Positions 41,136 to 49,901 of a DNA stretch of 64,000 nucleotides are shown here, piece by piece (the first letter of the stretch is position 1; the number at the start of each line of letters is the position of its first letter). The position numbers and the translations under genes were made by a program. Source of the stretch: Terasakiispira papahanaumokuakeensis (GTDB lineage: Bacteria > Pseudomonadota > Gammaproteobacteria > Pseudomonadales > Halomonadaceae); assembly GCF_001709345.1 (NCBI RefSeq), contig NZ_MDTQ01000001.1:2517202-2581201 (forward strand), in the 5' to 3' direction. The notes under the pieces are model-generated. The model saw only the letters and a list, made by a program, of their open reading frames with translations, ran no database searches and was not told where the DNA came from.

Positions 41136-41945
41136 ATGCCTAAAGACGAAAGACTCACACACACACTGGATGGCCCTTACTCTGTCACGCCCATAGCGAT
41201 GGTGACTAGCGACTTCGAGGAAAAGTTTGCCGTGCCTCGGCAACCCGGACTCGCCCCCAGTGCACGAGCTCGCTTAGTGTTGATTCCGCCATTTGATCGT
41301 CCGGAAGCATTAAAAGGACTCGACCAGCATAGTCACCTCTGGTTGATTTTTCGCTTTCACCTGGCCCAGCGTTCAACCCCAACATCATCAGAAGACATTG
41401 CTGAGGCTAACCCAGATTCCACCTTTAAACCGACTGTCCGCCCACCGCGACTCGGAGGGAATCAAAAGTTAGGGGTCTTTGCCAGTCGCTCGCCTTTTCG
41501 ACCCAACAGCATGGGGCTATCGGTCGTTAAACTGGAGGCGGTTCATGCTGATGATCCGAACGGCCCCTGGATCGAAATCAGTGGCGCAGACTTGGTCGAT
41601 GGCACCCCTATTCTCGATATCAAGCCTTACATTCCTTATGCCGACTCACTGTCTGAAGCGCACAGCGAATGGGCCGCGACCGCTCCGATACAGCGCCCAG
41701 TAAGCTTCAGCCCAGAGGCCCTGGCAACCACCGCGCAACACCAAGAACCCGAACGACTCAAGGCCGTGATCGAAGAAGTGCTGTCGCAAGATCCCCGCCC
41801 CGCTTATCAACAACAGCACCCAGACGTTGATCGGATTTATGGCGTACGCCTAATGGGAGTCAATGTTCGCTTTCGCTGCCTCAGTGATGATACTCAACCC
41901 GCCCCCCATGCGACTCGGTTCGAGGTCATCGAGCTGAAGCCATGA
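41136..41945 (+). CDS. trmO: tRNA (N6-threonylcarbamoyladenosine37-N6)-methyltransferase TrmO
   Basis: A TrmO/TsaA-like SAM-dependent enzyme that methylates t6A37 to m6t6A in tRNA. The beta-barrel domain shows PIAMVTSDFEEKFAVPRQPG, LDQHSHLWLIFRFH, RPPRLGGNQKLGVFASRSP, FRPNSMGLSVVKL and GTPILDIKPYIPY. A C-terminal extension follows (VLSQDPRPAYQQ, VNVRFRC). It complements TsaB, also in the window, in the same tRNA modification. Either ATG 41136 or TTG 41118 could be used; neither has a strong ribosome site. Confidence 0.93.
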   Translation: MPKDERLTHTLDGPYSVTPIAMVTSDFEEKFAVPRQPGLAPSARARLVLIPPFDRPEALKGLDQHSHLWLIFRFHLAQRSTPTSSEDIAEANPDSTFKPTVRPPRLGGNQKLGVFASRSPFRPNSMGLSVVKLEAVHADDPNGPWIEISGADLVDGTPILDIKPYIPYADSLSEAHSEWAATAPIQRPVSFSPEALATTAQHQEPERLKAVIEEVLSQDPRPAYQQQHPDVDRIYGVRLMGVNVRFRCLSDDTQPAPHATRFEVIELKP

Positions 41946-42289
41946 AAATACTGAAAATACGACGACAAAAGTCGCGCAAAGACTCGTTGTTGAAACCGGC
42001 ATGAATAGAGAGAAGATTGAAGGGCTGCTGAATTCAGCCTATCGAATCCCTAATCAACTGGCCACACAGATTAAAACCAGTATTCAAAGCGACCCATCTG
42101 ATCTTTTGAGCCGACCGCAACGGCTGGCACTCAGCTAAGGCCCTCTCAATGAAGACATCGCCTCCACGGTCACCCTCATTAAGCGCGGGGGGCAAAAGGG
42201 TCTCAGTCACCGTCGAAGCAGCAAAGCCAAGTCAGTGATGAAACCAATCGCAACCTAACCAGTATCAGCAGCGCAGCCTTAGTGAGGAT
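41946..42289. other. Spacer with a 45-codon open frame of doubtful status
   Basis: An open frame from ATG 42001 to the TAA at 42138 reads as a helical, amphipathic peptide (MNREKIEGLLNSAYRIPNQ and on to SRPQRLALS). After the stop the same frame continues without obvious similarity. It could be a small gene or a decayed remnant. No strong ribosome site is seen. Nothing else is supported here. Confidence 0.3.
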
Positions 42290-43243
42290 TTACAGCCAAC
42301 CGCGATGCTTGAAGTACCAATAAGGCGCGAACCCCGAACACACCATCAATCCCAACGCAATGGGATACCCATAGGTGAGATTTAATTCAGGCATCATATG
42401 AAAGTTCATCCCATAGATACTGGCGATGAGCGTCGGTGGTAAAAAGACCACCGAAGCGATAGAGAAAATTTTGATAATCTTGTTCTGTTCAATATTGATG
42501 AAGCCTTGGGTTGAGTTCATCAAAAAATTAATTTTATCGAACAAGAAGGTCGAATGAGACATCAGTGTCTCCACATCCCGCATGATCTCGCGGAGTGTCT
42601 CCGAGTATTCGTGATGATTCCGCATATGACGCAGCAAAAAAGAAATATCGCGCTGAGTATCCATCAAACACAAACGGATTTTTCCGTTACTGTCTTCCAG
42701 CTTCGCCAGCTTTTCGATAATGCTATCCAACTCACTTTCGTTTTCTTCCAACACCAGATGACTGACATCCTCTAGCTGTCGATGCAAATCCTCTAACGTG
42801 TCAGCATGATTCTCGACCTTGTTTTCAAACAGCGTCACAAGCAACTGCGCGGGTGAATCCACCGCAATCTGCCCACGGCGGGCCCGCATCCGCAGTAACC
42901 GGAAATCAGCCAATTCACTTTCGCGAATCGTGATCAAACGGTCTTGTTGTAAAATACACGCCACCGTTGAGGTTTTATGGCGTCCTTCCGTCTGATTTAA
43001 AAACAAAGAGTGCACATGAATGCCAGCCTGATCGACAAAGCAGCGCGCCGACGCTTCAATTTCTTCAACATCATCAGATTCCGGTAAATCTGTGCTCAAT
43101 ATAGCTTGAAGCTGTAACCGTTCATCATCATCAGGCTCCGTCGCATCAATCCAGTCGGCTTCTTGTTGCAAGGTGGCAAAGTGCTCGTCTTCTCTTGGAA
43201 TTTCTTGCATCAAGCCATTGTTAATTTTAAAAAATCTTAGCAT
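42290..43243 (-). CDS. corA: CorA-family magnesium/cobalt transporter
   Basis: A channel-like divalent cation transporter of about 317 residues. The large cytoplasmic domain comes first, with a long stalk helix, then two C-terminal membrane helices. The selectivity motif YGMNFHMMPE lies between them. The C-terminal FKHRGWL is the basic tail. The usual GMN is intact. ATG 43243 has GAGGTC upstream; the frame is open from 43273. It should pass Mg2+ (and Co2+ or Ni2+) into the cell as a pentamer. Confidence 0.94.
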   Translation of the reverse strand: MLRFFKINNGLMQEIPREDEHFATLQQEADWIDATEPDDDERLQLQAILSTDLPESDDVEEIEASARCFVDQAGIHVHSLFLNQTEGRHKTSTVACILQQDRLITIRESELADFRLLRMRARRGQIAVDSPAQLLVTLFENKVENHADTLEDLHRQLEDVSHLVLEENESELDSIIEKLAKLEDSNGKIRLCLMDTQRDISFLLRHMRNHHEYSETLREIMRDVETLMSHSTFLFDKINFLMNSTQGFINIEQNKIIKIFSIASVVFLPPTLIASIYGMNFHMMPELNLTYGYPIALGLMVCSGFAPYWYFKHRGWL

Positions 43244-43634
43244 TCGTTGACCTCGGTATATTCGATACCTCATATCAGCCTGGCAGACACAGGCTTAGGC
43301 TTTAGCGCTCTCAGGTGCCCAACAAAACACCTCGAAAGCACAAAAAAAGCTCAAGACCGACAACATCTCAAGACCGACAACCGCTCAATATCCAATAGCC
43401 CCTAAAAGCGGAGCCTACAGGAAGATCATGACGAAAGGGTGGGCTACAGATGCTATCAATACCTTTCAAAAGTCGAATTGCAAGCTAAGCCGCCTCATAG
43501 CAACATGCAGGAGTTCGGGTTATGCGATGTAAACCTGTCAGTATTAAGGGGTTAGGTAATGATTCGCTCATTATCTAGCAAGGCAGCCAAGATGTGTTAA
43601 CACATCATCTCGTGATGTTAAGGACTCTCTATCT
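43244..43634. other. Gene-free spacer between divergent corA and cstA
   Basis: These 391 bases hold promoters for both genes. A 17-bp duplication lies at 43350-43383. Near 43590-43605 GTGTTAACACATCA forms a TGTTAACA palindrome about 35 bases before cstA, a possible operator. No gene is supported. Confidence 0.5.
43350..43383. repeat. 17-bp tandem duplication
   Basis: CTCAAGACCGACAACAT (43350-43366) is followed by CTCAAGACCGACAACCG (43367-43383); a partial CTCAATA follows. Confidence 0.85.
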
Positions 43635-45326
43635 ATGAGCGCTATTATTTTGCTGCTCTTTGGGCTGGGGGGTATGGCCCTGGGGTATGTGTTCTATTCC
43701 AAGTTCATTGCCCAGCATATCTATAAGTTGGATGAAAACTTCAAAACACCCGCCCATGAAATGGAAGACGGGATCGACTTTGTGCCCACCAATAAGTTTG
43801 TCCTCTGGGGGCACCACTTCACCTCAGTCGCTGGCGCTGCGCCCATTGTCGGGCCTGCCATTGCAGTGATCTGGGGTTGGTTACCAGCCTTCTTGTGGGT
43901 CACGATCGGTACCATCTTTTTTGCCGGTGTCCATGATGCAGGGGCCATCTGGGCCAGTGTGCGTAACCGCGCCAAATCGGTCGGCGCCCTGACCGGCGAA
44001 GTGGTCGGTAATCGGGCCCGCTCGGTCTTTATGATCGTGATCTTCTTGGTGCTGCTGATGGTCAATGGCGTCTTTGGTGTGGTCATTGCCAAACTGCTGA
44101 TCAATAACCCTGGCGCGGTCGTCCCCGTTTGGGGCGCCATCGTAGTGGCGCTGCTCATTGGCCAGCTCATTTACCGCATGAAAGCCAGTCTCCCGCTGGT
44201 GTCGATTCTAGGCGTTGGCGCCCTCTACTTCCTGATCTATATCGGCCCCTCCGTTCCCATGGCATTGCCTGAGCAAATTGGCTTCGAAGCAATCGGCTAT
44301 CTCTCCGACTCAGCGGCCTGGATTCTGCTGCTGTTTGCTTACGCTGCCATTGCTTCACTGCTGCCCGTATGGATGCTGCTGCAACCCCGTGATTACATCA
44401 ATGGCCTGCAACTGTTTGTTGGTCTGATCCTGCTTTATGGCGCGGTATTGATTGCAAACCCCACCGTCGTCGCCCCCATGATTAATATCGATGTCCCTGA
44501 AGGGACGCCGTCAATGATCCCCTTACTCTTTGTCACCATTGCCTGCGGTGCCATCTCCGGTTTCCACGGCCTAGTGGCCTCCGGTACCAGCTCCAAACAG
44601 CTGGATAAAGAAACGGATGCCCGTTTTGTCGGTTACTTCGGCGCCGTCGGCGAAGGGGCTCTGGCATTGGCCGCGATCATTGCCGCAACAGCAGGCTTTG
44701 CCTCACTAGCGGACTGGAAAGCGGTTTATCACGCCTTCGGTCAAGGCGGCGTACTGGCATTCGTCAATGGCGGTGCCACCATCCTGCATGCGGGTACAGG
44801 CATTGATGAAGTGGTCGCTTCAACCCTGCTGACCGTCATGGCCGCCTTGTTTGCAGGCACCACCATGGATACCGGCCTACGCCTGCAGCGCTACATCTTC
44901 CAAGAATGGGGTGAGATTTATAACATCAAATGGATGGGGAAAGCCCTGCCCGCCACCTTACTGGCAGTCGGTAGCTGTCTTGTTCTCGCCTTTGGTGCCG
45001 GTGGCGCTGATGGGACTGGCGGGCTGATCATCTGGCCGTTGTTTGGCACCACTAACCAACTGCTGGCCGGTTTAACCCTACTGGTCATCACGGTGATGCT
45101 GGTACGCCGTAAAATCGCCTCAGCCTATACCCTGATACCGCTGGTCTTCCTGCTGGTCATGACACTGGCTGCCCTGTTGCTACAGCTGAAAGGCTTCTAT
45201 GAAAGCCAGAACTGGTTCCTGCTGGGGCTTGATATTGTTGTGCTGGTGGCAGCGATTCTGGTCACCCTGGAATGTGCTTCAGCACTGCGTCGGACCAAGC
45301 GCGAAATGGCTGAGGCTGACGCGTGA
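43635..45326 (+). CDS. cstA: CstA-family carbon starvation/peptide-pyruvate transporter
   Basis: An inner membrane protein of 563 residues with about 14-16 hydrophobic segments. The family opening WGHHFTSVAGAAPIVGPAIA is near residue 55, followed by GVHDAGAIWASVRNRAKSVG. GTTNQLLAGLTLLVITVMLV is near the C-terminus. CstA relatives take up pyruvate or peptides during carbon limitation. This is a short form (about 560 residues, against 700 in E. coli CstA). AAGGAC precedes the ATG. Its stop overlaps the start of the next gene by four bases (GTGA), so the two are translationally coupled, and an ArsA-type ATPase follows. Confidence 0.92.
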   Translation: MSAIILLLFGLGGMALGYVFYSKFIAQHIYKLDENFKTPAHEMEDGIDFVPTNKFVLWGHHFTSVAGAAPIVGPAIAVIWGWLPAFLWVTIGTIFFAGVHDAGAIWASVRNRAKSVGALTGEVVGNRARSVFMIVIFLVLLMVNGVFGVVIAKLLINNPGAVVPVWGAIVVALLIGQLIYRMKASLPLVSILGVGALYFLIYIGPSVPMALPEQIGFEAIGYLSDSAAWILLLFAYAAIASLLPVWMLLQPRDYINGLQLFVGLILLYGAVLIANPTVVAPMINIDVPEGTPSMIPLLFVTIACGAISGFHGLVASGTSSKQLDKETDARFVGYFGAVGEGALALAAIIAATAGFASLADWKAVYHAFGQGGVLAFVNGGATILHAGTGIDEVVASTLLTVMAALFAGTTMDTGLRLQRYIFQEWGEIYNIKWMGKALPATLLAVGSCLVLAFGAGGADGTGGLIIWPLFGTTNQLLAGLTLLVITVMLVRRKIASAYTLIPLVFLLVMTLAALLLQLKGFYESQNWFLLGLDIVVLVAAILVTLECASALRRTKREMAEADA

Positions 45327-45601
45327 AGATCACGTTAAACCGATTGAAATACTGGTATCACAAGGCCAGTGAAATGGGGGCACAGTATTACAATGCCCCC
45401 TATCGGGCCGCCATTGCTCGGGCCAAGCGTGAAGAGGATGACCTCTTCATGCTACTGGTCTTCTCAGAAATGATGGGCGTGCCCAACCCGGCCTCCTGGT
45501 ACTGTCTTGAGCTCCAGCCCTTGCTGCTGGAGCGCTTCCACCAATGGCACCAACGCATGGGTATGGAACGCTCACCGCTTGATCATTTTCGCTGCTGCTA
45601 A
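45323..45601 (+). CDS. Small protein ending in Cys-Cys, cory-CC-star type
   Basis: A 92-residue protein that starts at a GTG overlapping the cstA stop. Conserved-looking segments are YNAPYRAAIARAKREEDDL, LLVFSEMMGVPNPASWYCLEL and the last residues HFRCC. No membrane helix of normal length is present, but LFMLLVFSEMMGV is hydrophobic. I recall small proteins with this terminal Cys pair being named cory-CC-star in automated annotation and found next to CstA and ArsA-like genes; I am not certain of the family definition. The Cys-Cys end could bind metal or form a disulfide. No function is known to me. Confidence 0.8.
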   Translation: MKITLNRLKYWYHKASEMGAQYYNAPYRAAIARAKREEDDLFMLLVFSEMMGVPNPASWYCLELQPLLLERFHQWHQRMGMERSPLDHFRCC

Positions 45602-45615
45602 CCTGGACCCGCATT

Positions 45616-46638
45616 ATGACACTTGAGCTGGCCCCACTGCTTCAACATAAACGCCTGCTTTTTGTCGGCGGCAAAGGGGGTGTTGGAAAAACCACCATCT
45701 CAGCGGCACTGGCTGTCGCCGCCGCCGAAAGCGGGCGACGAGTGCTGCTGATCTCCACCGACCCCGCCCACAGCTTAGCCGATGCTTTTGATCGCCCGAT
45801 TGGCGGCCATGAAACTCAAATGGCTGCCAACTTAACCGCCTTAGAGCTCGACCCCGACGCCGAGGTTGATACCTACCTTGAACGCGTCATGGGCCAAATG
45901 CGACGCTACGTTGGTCCCGATCAAATGGGCGAACTCACCCGCCAACTGCGCCTCTCCAAGCAATCCCCCGGCGCACAGGAAGCGGCCCTGCTGGAACGTT
46001 TGGCTCAACTGATCGAATCCGGCTTAGAGACTTACGACCTGCTGATATTCGACACGGCTCCGACCGGCCATACCCTCCGCCTGCTCAGCCTGCCCGAAGT
46101 GATGGCCGCCTGGACAGATGGCCTGCTCAAACACAATAAGCGCTCCGAAAAGCTGGGGCAGGTGCTGGCTCACCTCACCCCCGGCCGCAGCGTCGATAAC
46201 CCAATGAAAGACCCGCAAGACAATGCCTTCGAAGACATGGACGACAAAAGCAAAGCCCTGGCCGAAACGCTACTGGCCCGCCAGCGCCTCTTCCATCGAA
46301 CGCGCCACCAACTGGCCGACCCCGAACAAACCGGCTTCTTATTTGTGCTAACGCCGGAAAAACTACCGATACTGGAAACCGAACGCGCCGTTCAATCACT
46401 CCAAGACGCCCACATCCCGGTTGCTGGAGCCGTCGTCAATCGACTGCTGCCCGACACCGAACAGCAAGGCTTCTGGGCTGCCCGCTTTGAACGCCAACAA
46501 CGTCACCTGGAAGACCTCAACCAACGCCTTAAGCAGCTGCCCAAACACCTCGTACCGCTGATGGCTGATGATATTCAAGGCCTAGATGCCCTCAGCCAAC
46601 TTGGACACCAACTGATCAAGGCCCCTCAAACCGTTTAA
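45616..46638 (+). CDS. ArsA/Get3-family ATPase lacking cysteines
   Basis: A 340-residue SIMIBI-class ATPase. The deviant Walker A GGKGGVGKTTISAA is at about residue 18. STDPAHSLADAF is the A-loop and FDTAPTGHTLRLLSLP is the switch II segment, both diagnostic of ArsA/Get3. The protein contains no cysteine at all, so it lacks the arsenite-binding cysteines of ArsA and the CxxC of eukaryotic Get3. That argues against arsenite export and for a Get3-like membrane-protein role, which is inference. It begins 14 bases after the small Cys-Cys protein and is in the same operon as cstA. No arsB is nearby. Confidence 0.9.
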   Translation: MTLELAPLLQHKRLLFVGGKGGVGKTTISAALAVAAAESGRRVLLISTDPAHSLADAFDRPIGGHETQMAANLTALELDPDAEVDTYLERVMGQMRRYVGPDQMGELTRQLRLSKQSPGAQEAALLERLAQLIESGLETYDLLIFDTAPTGHTLRLLSLPEVMAAWTDGLLKHNKRSEKLGQVLAHLTPGRSVDNPMKDPQDNAFEDMDDKSKALAETLLARQRLFHRTRHQLADPEQTGFLFVLTPEKLPILETERAVQSLQDAHIPVAGAVVNRLLPDTEQQGFWAARFERQQRHLEDLNQRLKQLPKHLVPLMADDIQGLDALSQLGHQLIKAPQTV

Positions 46639-46756
46639 AATCCACATCATCATTTGCCTCAAGTCAATGAAAGCTGCCTTAAGGCTTTAGCCTCCTAAGT
46701 GATCGGCGCCATAATTTCAATCGCAGGATATATGGTGCCACTCATGGAGAGCCTTT

Positions 46757-47038
46757 ATGCCACGCCATCACCCCACCGCTCCTGAAGCCATGCAGAACCT
46801 GATCACCCAAATCAGACACAACCTCCCCATCGAACAACCCGACGCCTACCTCTGCCGCGCCCACTGTGTCGGCTGCCCGAAAAAACTCATGGAATACCTC
46901 GAAACCGAAATCCTCGATTGGGAAGCCGCCCTCGAACGTGGCGACACCCCAACCCTCGGCGACATCAATAAACTCGCCAAAAGCAGCCGCAAGATCCATA
47001 CCGTCATGGTTAAAAACGGCCTCGCCGAACCGTTATAA
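46757..47038 (+). CDS. Small protein with a CxxxCxxC motif
   Basis: A 93-residue protein with three cysteines at residues 33, 37 and 40 (LCRAHCVGCPKKL). The rest is helical and charged (LMEYLETEILDWEAALERG). GGAGAG precedes the ATG. It follows the ArsA-like gene by 118 bases on the same strand and may be a fourth member of that operon or an independent gene. The cysteine cluster suggests metal or Fe-S binding. I do not recognise a named family. Confidence 0.7.
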   Translation: MPRHHPTAPEAMQNLITQIRHNLPIEQPDAYLCRAHCVGCPKKLMEYLETEILDWEAALERGDTPTLGDINKLAKSSRKIHTVMVKNGLAEPL

Positions 47039-47218
47039 CCACTTAAAAAATGCCCAAATGACCAAGAATAATGAGTCCAACGACTCTCTCCCAATGGACA
47101 ATATTGGCACCCAAGGTCAAAATTGAGGCATCCAAAAAGCATATTAATAACCACCAGCGTCATCACAAAAGACGCCGTAATCAGTCATCATCGACTCAAT
47201 ACTCACAGGGAAAGCAAC

Positions 47219-48034
47219 ATGCACCGACTGGCTGTTATCCTCATCAGCGCTATATTCCTAGCCTCATGTTCAGCATTAACCCCCAGAAAATCCAATACAT
47301 CACAAGGCCCCTATATGCCCATCGTTGGCACATGGGCAATGGTGCCTCTCTCTAATGGCATAGCGAATGTTGCTGAATTTACGGCAGAGGGGAAAAGTAC
47401 TCTACATGTATTCAACTGTGGGCAAGAACCCACTAACGAAACGGAAGTCTCAACTTACAAAATCAACAATGAAAGAAAGTTCATAAGAATAAACCAAGGC
47501 GATACTCCTATATTTCTATATATAGCTGAAATCAAAGACGACACTATGCTGCTGAGGCAAATAATTGGTGATGAAGTTTTCAACTTAAACTACATCAAAG
47601 TTGATCAGGTGTCTCCACTATGTGACCGCAAAGAAGCGCTACAAAAAGAACTGGGCCAAACACCTTACAAGCCATCAGACTTTGAGCCAAACCCAATCAT
47701 TCCCGAGGCGCCAGGGTTAGAGCGATATGAGGGTAAATGGATGAACAAAGAGGGCCAACTCATAGTTGAAATCCACAAAGATGCCAATGGCCAATATAGT
47801 ATTCAAAACCAAAGTACCAGAGACTGGAACTACCTTTATAGCCTCCTGAATCACGATGATAAATCTTTAGTCTTCATCAAATTCACTTATTCTGACAGAC
47901 CCATATTATTCAACGCTCTAAAACATAAACTGCAGATTATTGAGGGGCTCACTCCTATTGAATCTCCGGACCAAATTAAATACACCTATTTTCTTGGCTT
48001 TAAAAAATACAGCGAAATATTAACTCGGCAATAA
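47219..48034 (+). CDS. Predicted outer membrane or periplasmic lipoprotein
   Basis: A protein of about 271 residues with a lipoprotein signal: MHRLAVILISAIFLASC, with the lipidated Cys at residue 17 of this start. Two sandwich-like halves may be present: the segment VGTWAMVPLSNGIANVAEFT and the later YEGKWMNKEGQLIVEIHK, each beginning with a GxW or KW motif of the lipocalin-like type. Residue +2 after the Cys is Ser, which favours outer membrane sorting. AGGGAAA precedes ATG 47219. The frame is open from 47123 but the lipobox fixes the start. I do not recognise a named family; its DNA is AT-richer than upstream genes. Confidence 0.8.
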   Translation: MHRLAVILISAIFLASCSALTPRKSNTSQGPYMPIVGTWAMVPLSNGIANVAEFTAEGKSTLHVFNCGQEPTNETEVSTYKINNERKFIRINQGDTPIFLYIAEIKDDTMLLRQIIGDEVFNLNYIKVDQVSPLCDRKEALQKELGQTPYKPSDFEPNPIIPEAPGLERYEGKWMNKEGQLIVEIHKDANGQYSIQNQSTRDWNYLYSLLNHDDKSLVFIKFTYSDRPILFNALKHKLQIIEGLTPIESPDQIKYTYFLGFKKYSEILTRQ

Positions 48035-48064
48035 TATATTCTAAGCAAAACATATCAAATGAGA

Positions 48065-48094
48065 GGGCAGGCCAGCCTTAGTGATTGCCTGCCC
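48065..48094 (+). terminator. Hairpin after the lipoprotein gene
   Basis: GGGCAGGC (48065-48072) pairs with GCCTGCCC (48087-48094), thirty bases after the stop. A poor T tract makes termination uncertain. Confidence 0.5.
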
Positions 48095-48172
48095 AAACAC
48101 TGCGTACCTAAAAATCTTAGCCCTTATTCAATCAAGCGCCCTACCTTTCACCCCCCCCTAGATAAAACCCGA

Positions 48173-48823
48173 TCAGCTTCCTATCTTCGCACTTTGGAAG
48201 AGAATATAAGCATCATGAACGCCTTGTATAAACATCTGGGTACCGATAATGGTAAGGATAAGCCCCATTAATCTTGTTGTAATACTTACGCCCGCTTCGC
48301 CTATTTTTTCAATTAATTTTGCACCATATAAAAAGCAAGCAAAAGTAATCAGGCACAGTATAGCGAATATAATAATTGTAATCACAATATGCAGCATCTC
48401 GCCAGATGCTGAATAGTTCATGGCGGTCGCAATGGTGCCTGGCCCAGCCAGAATCGGTATCGCTAAAGGCGAGATGGCAATATCAATATCGTCATCATCA
48501 GGCGGGAGGGTTGCGCGAGAGTGGAGATTTGAGGTGCGCCCATTAAGCATATGATAACCGACGATAAAGACTAAAATCCCCCCTGAAATACGTAATGCAG
48601 GCAAGGTAATACCAAAGACTTCGAAGATACCTTTGCCGAGCAAACAAAAAGCCGTGATGATCAAAAATGCCGTAAGTAACGCCTTAATCGTCGTATTTTT
48701 ACGCTGTTGCTGATTTTGGTTTGCCGTCATGCCAATGAATACTGCAGTATTCGCAATCGGATTCATCATGGCAAAGAAGCCCATAAAAACAGAGATCGCC
48801 ATGGTCGTGATATCGTGCATCAT
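48173..48823 (-). CDS. MarC-family membrane protein
   Basis: A 216-residue inner membrane protein with six predicted helices. MGFFAMMNPIANTAVFIGMT, LRISGGILVFIVGYHMLNGR and SPLAIPILAGPGTIATAMNY are characteristic of the MarC/YhgN family, once called multiple antibiotic resistance proteins; some are suspected amino acid transporters. The true function is unresolved. It is convergent with the lipoprotein gene. Confidence 0.88.
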   Translation of the reverse strand: MMHDITTMAISVFMGFFAMMNPIANTAVFIGMTANQNQQQRKNTTIKALLTAFLIITAFCLLGKGIFEVFGITLPALRISGGILVFIVGYHMLNGRTSNLHSRATLPPDDDDIDIAISPLAIPILAGPGTIATAMNYSASGEMLHIVITIIIFAILCLITFACFLYGAKLIEKIGEAGVSITTRLMGLILTIIGTQMFIQGVHDAYILFQSAKIGS

Positions 48824-48985
48824 GAGGTTATCAGCTTTATGTGATTGAGAAATGAAGGGATTATCATGTTTTTTTATAGGGGTATGTCTATAGGGGATTC
48901 ATATTGAGGGCCTCGCTGATGATACCAATGTGACCCCCCAACGGAAGAGAACGCCATCTAAGCAACGTTAAACAGGTGTGATCTC

Positions 48986-49405
48986 ATGACTGAAACCGAA
49001 GAACAAGCAAAGGATCGCCACAGGATGGCACGCTATATCGCTCGGGAAGGGCTTGTCAGTGTCATGAACCAAACCAAGTGGGAAAAACTGCAGGCTTTAA
49101 TGCAGCAAGAATCCTACCGAAGGCCGCCTTGGCGTGCCTACTGCTTACGAGATGCCGAAGATCTCGAACCAGAATGGGATTACGATTGGCACTACCACTT
49201 GCCGCCATTCAAATCTATTGTATGGCTCGAAATTAATCCTATTCAGAAAGAACGCAGAGGCCAACTCTTGCCTGATAAACTCACAGACAATACGGATTAC
49301 CTTACAGACCTGCTCAAAACCCATCACATTCCCTTCAGCATAGAAGGTCAATCGCTTCGAGTATGGGGATACCTCAAACCCGGCCAGGCAGTTTCATTGA
49401 TATAA
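48986..49405 (+). CDS. DUF6678-like protein
   Basis: A 139-residue protein. An acidic N-terminus is followed by NQTKWEKLQALM, WRAYCLRDAED, WDYDWHYHLPPFKSIVWLEI and WGYLKPGQAV. This matches the DUF6678 pattern as I recall it; no function is known. Such proteins often occur in accessory regions or as neighbours of immunity-like genes. It starts a run of three same-strand genes (with the NADAR and a small acidic protein), spaced by 31 and 18 bases. Confidence 0.65.
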   Translation: MTETEEQAKDRHRMARYIAREGLVSVMNQTKWEKLQALMQQESYRRPPWRAYCLRDAEDLEPEWDYDWHYHLPPFKSIVWLEINPIQKERRGQLLPDKLTDNTDYLTDLLKTHHIPFSIEGQSLRVWGYLKPGQAVSLI

Positions 49406-49436
49406 ATTGTATTCAAAGTTCAGGTGATATCGCAGT

Positions 49437-49883
49437 ATGGCTAAGGTTATTTACTTTTTCGACAAAGGTGACAAGTATTATCAACTCTCCAACTTTGCCG
49501 GGTTTGGCTTTGTCCTGGATGGCCATCGATGGCGTACGATGGAACATTATTTCCAAGCCATGAAATTTGAGGGCACTGCTCACTTCGATAAAATCCGAAA
49601 CTGTGCCTCCCCCAAGCAAGCCAAAGATTTGGGTCAATCTAGAGCAATACCTATTCGATCAGACTGGGATTCAATTAAAGAAGAGGTGATGCTCAAAGGA
49701 TTAAGAGAGAAATTCAAAGACCCTGAACTGAAGAAAATTCTGCTCGGCACCGGGAAGAAAGAACTGGTTGAAAATTCACCCTATGATCAATATTGGGGAA
49801 TTGGCTCCAATGGCAAAGGTAAAAATAGGCTTGGTATTTTACTGATGCAGCTACGGGCCGAGCTTAAAGCCTCCTCAGCCTAG
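49437..49883 (+). CDS. NADAR-family protein (YbiA-like)
   Basis: A 148-residue NADAR domain protein. LSNFAGFGFVLDGHRWRTMEHYFQA and KDLGQSRAIPIRSDWDSIKEEVM are the diagnostic segments, and YDQYWGIGSNGKGKNRLGILLMQLR is the C-terminal one. YbiA-type enzymes cleave damaged riboflavin intermediates by N-glycosidase action; other NADAR proteins act on ADP-ribosylated substrates and appear in phage defence. Which applies here is open. AGGTGATA precedes the ATG. It sits between two small genes of unknown role. Confidence 0.9.
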   Translation: MAKVIYFFDKGDKYYQLSNFAGFGFVLDGHRWRTMEHYFQAMKFEGTAHFDKIRNCASPKQAKDLGQSRAIPIRSDWDSIKEEVMLKGLREKFKDPELKKILLGTGKKELVENSPYDQYWGIGSNGKGKNRLGILLMQLRAELKASSA

Positions 49884-49901
49884 CCGCAGATGGAGAGTGA
49901 T

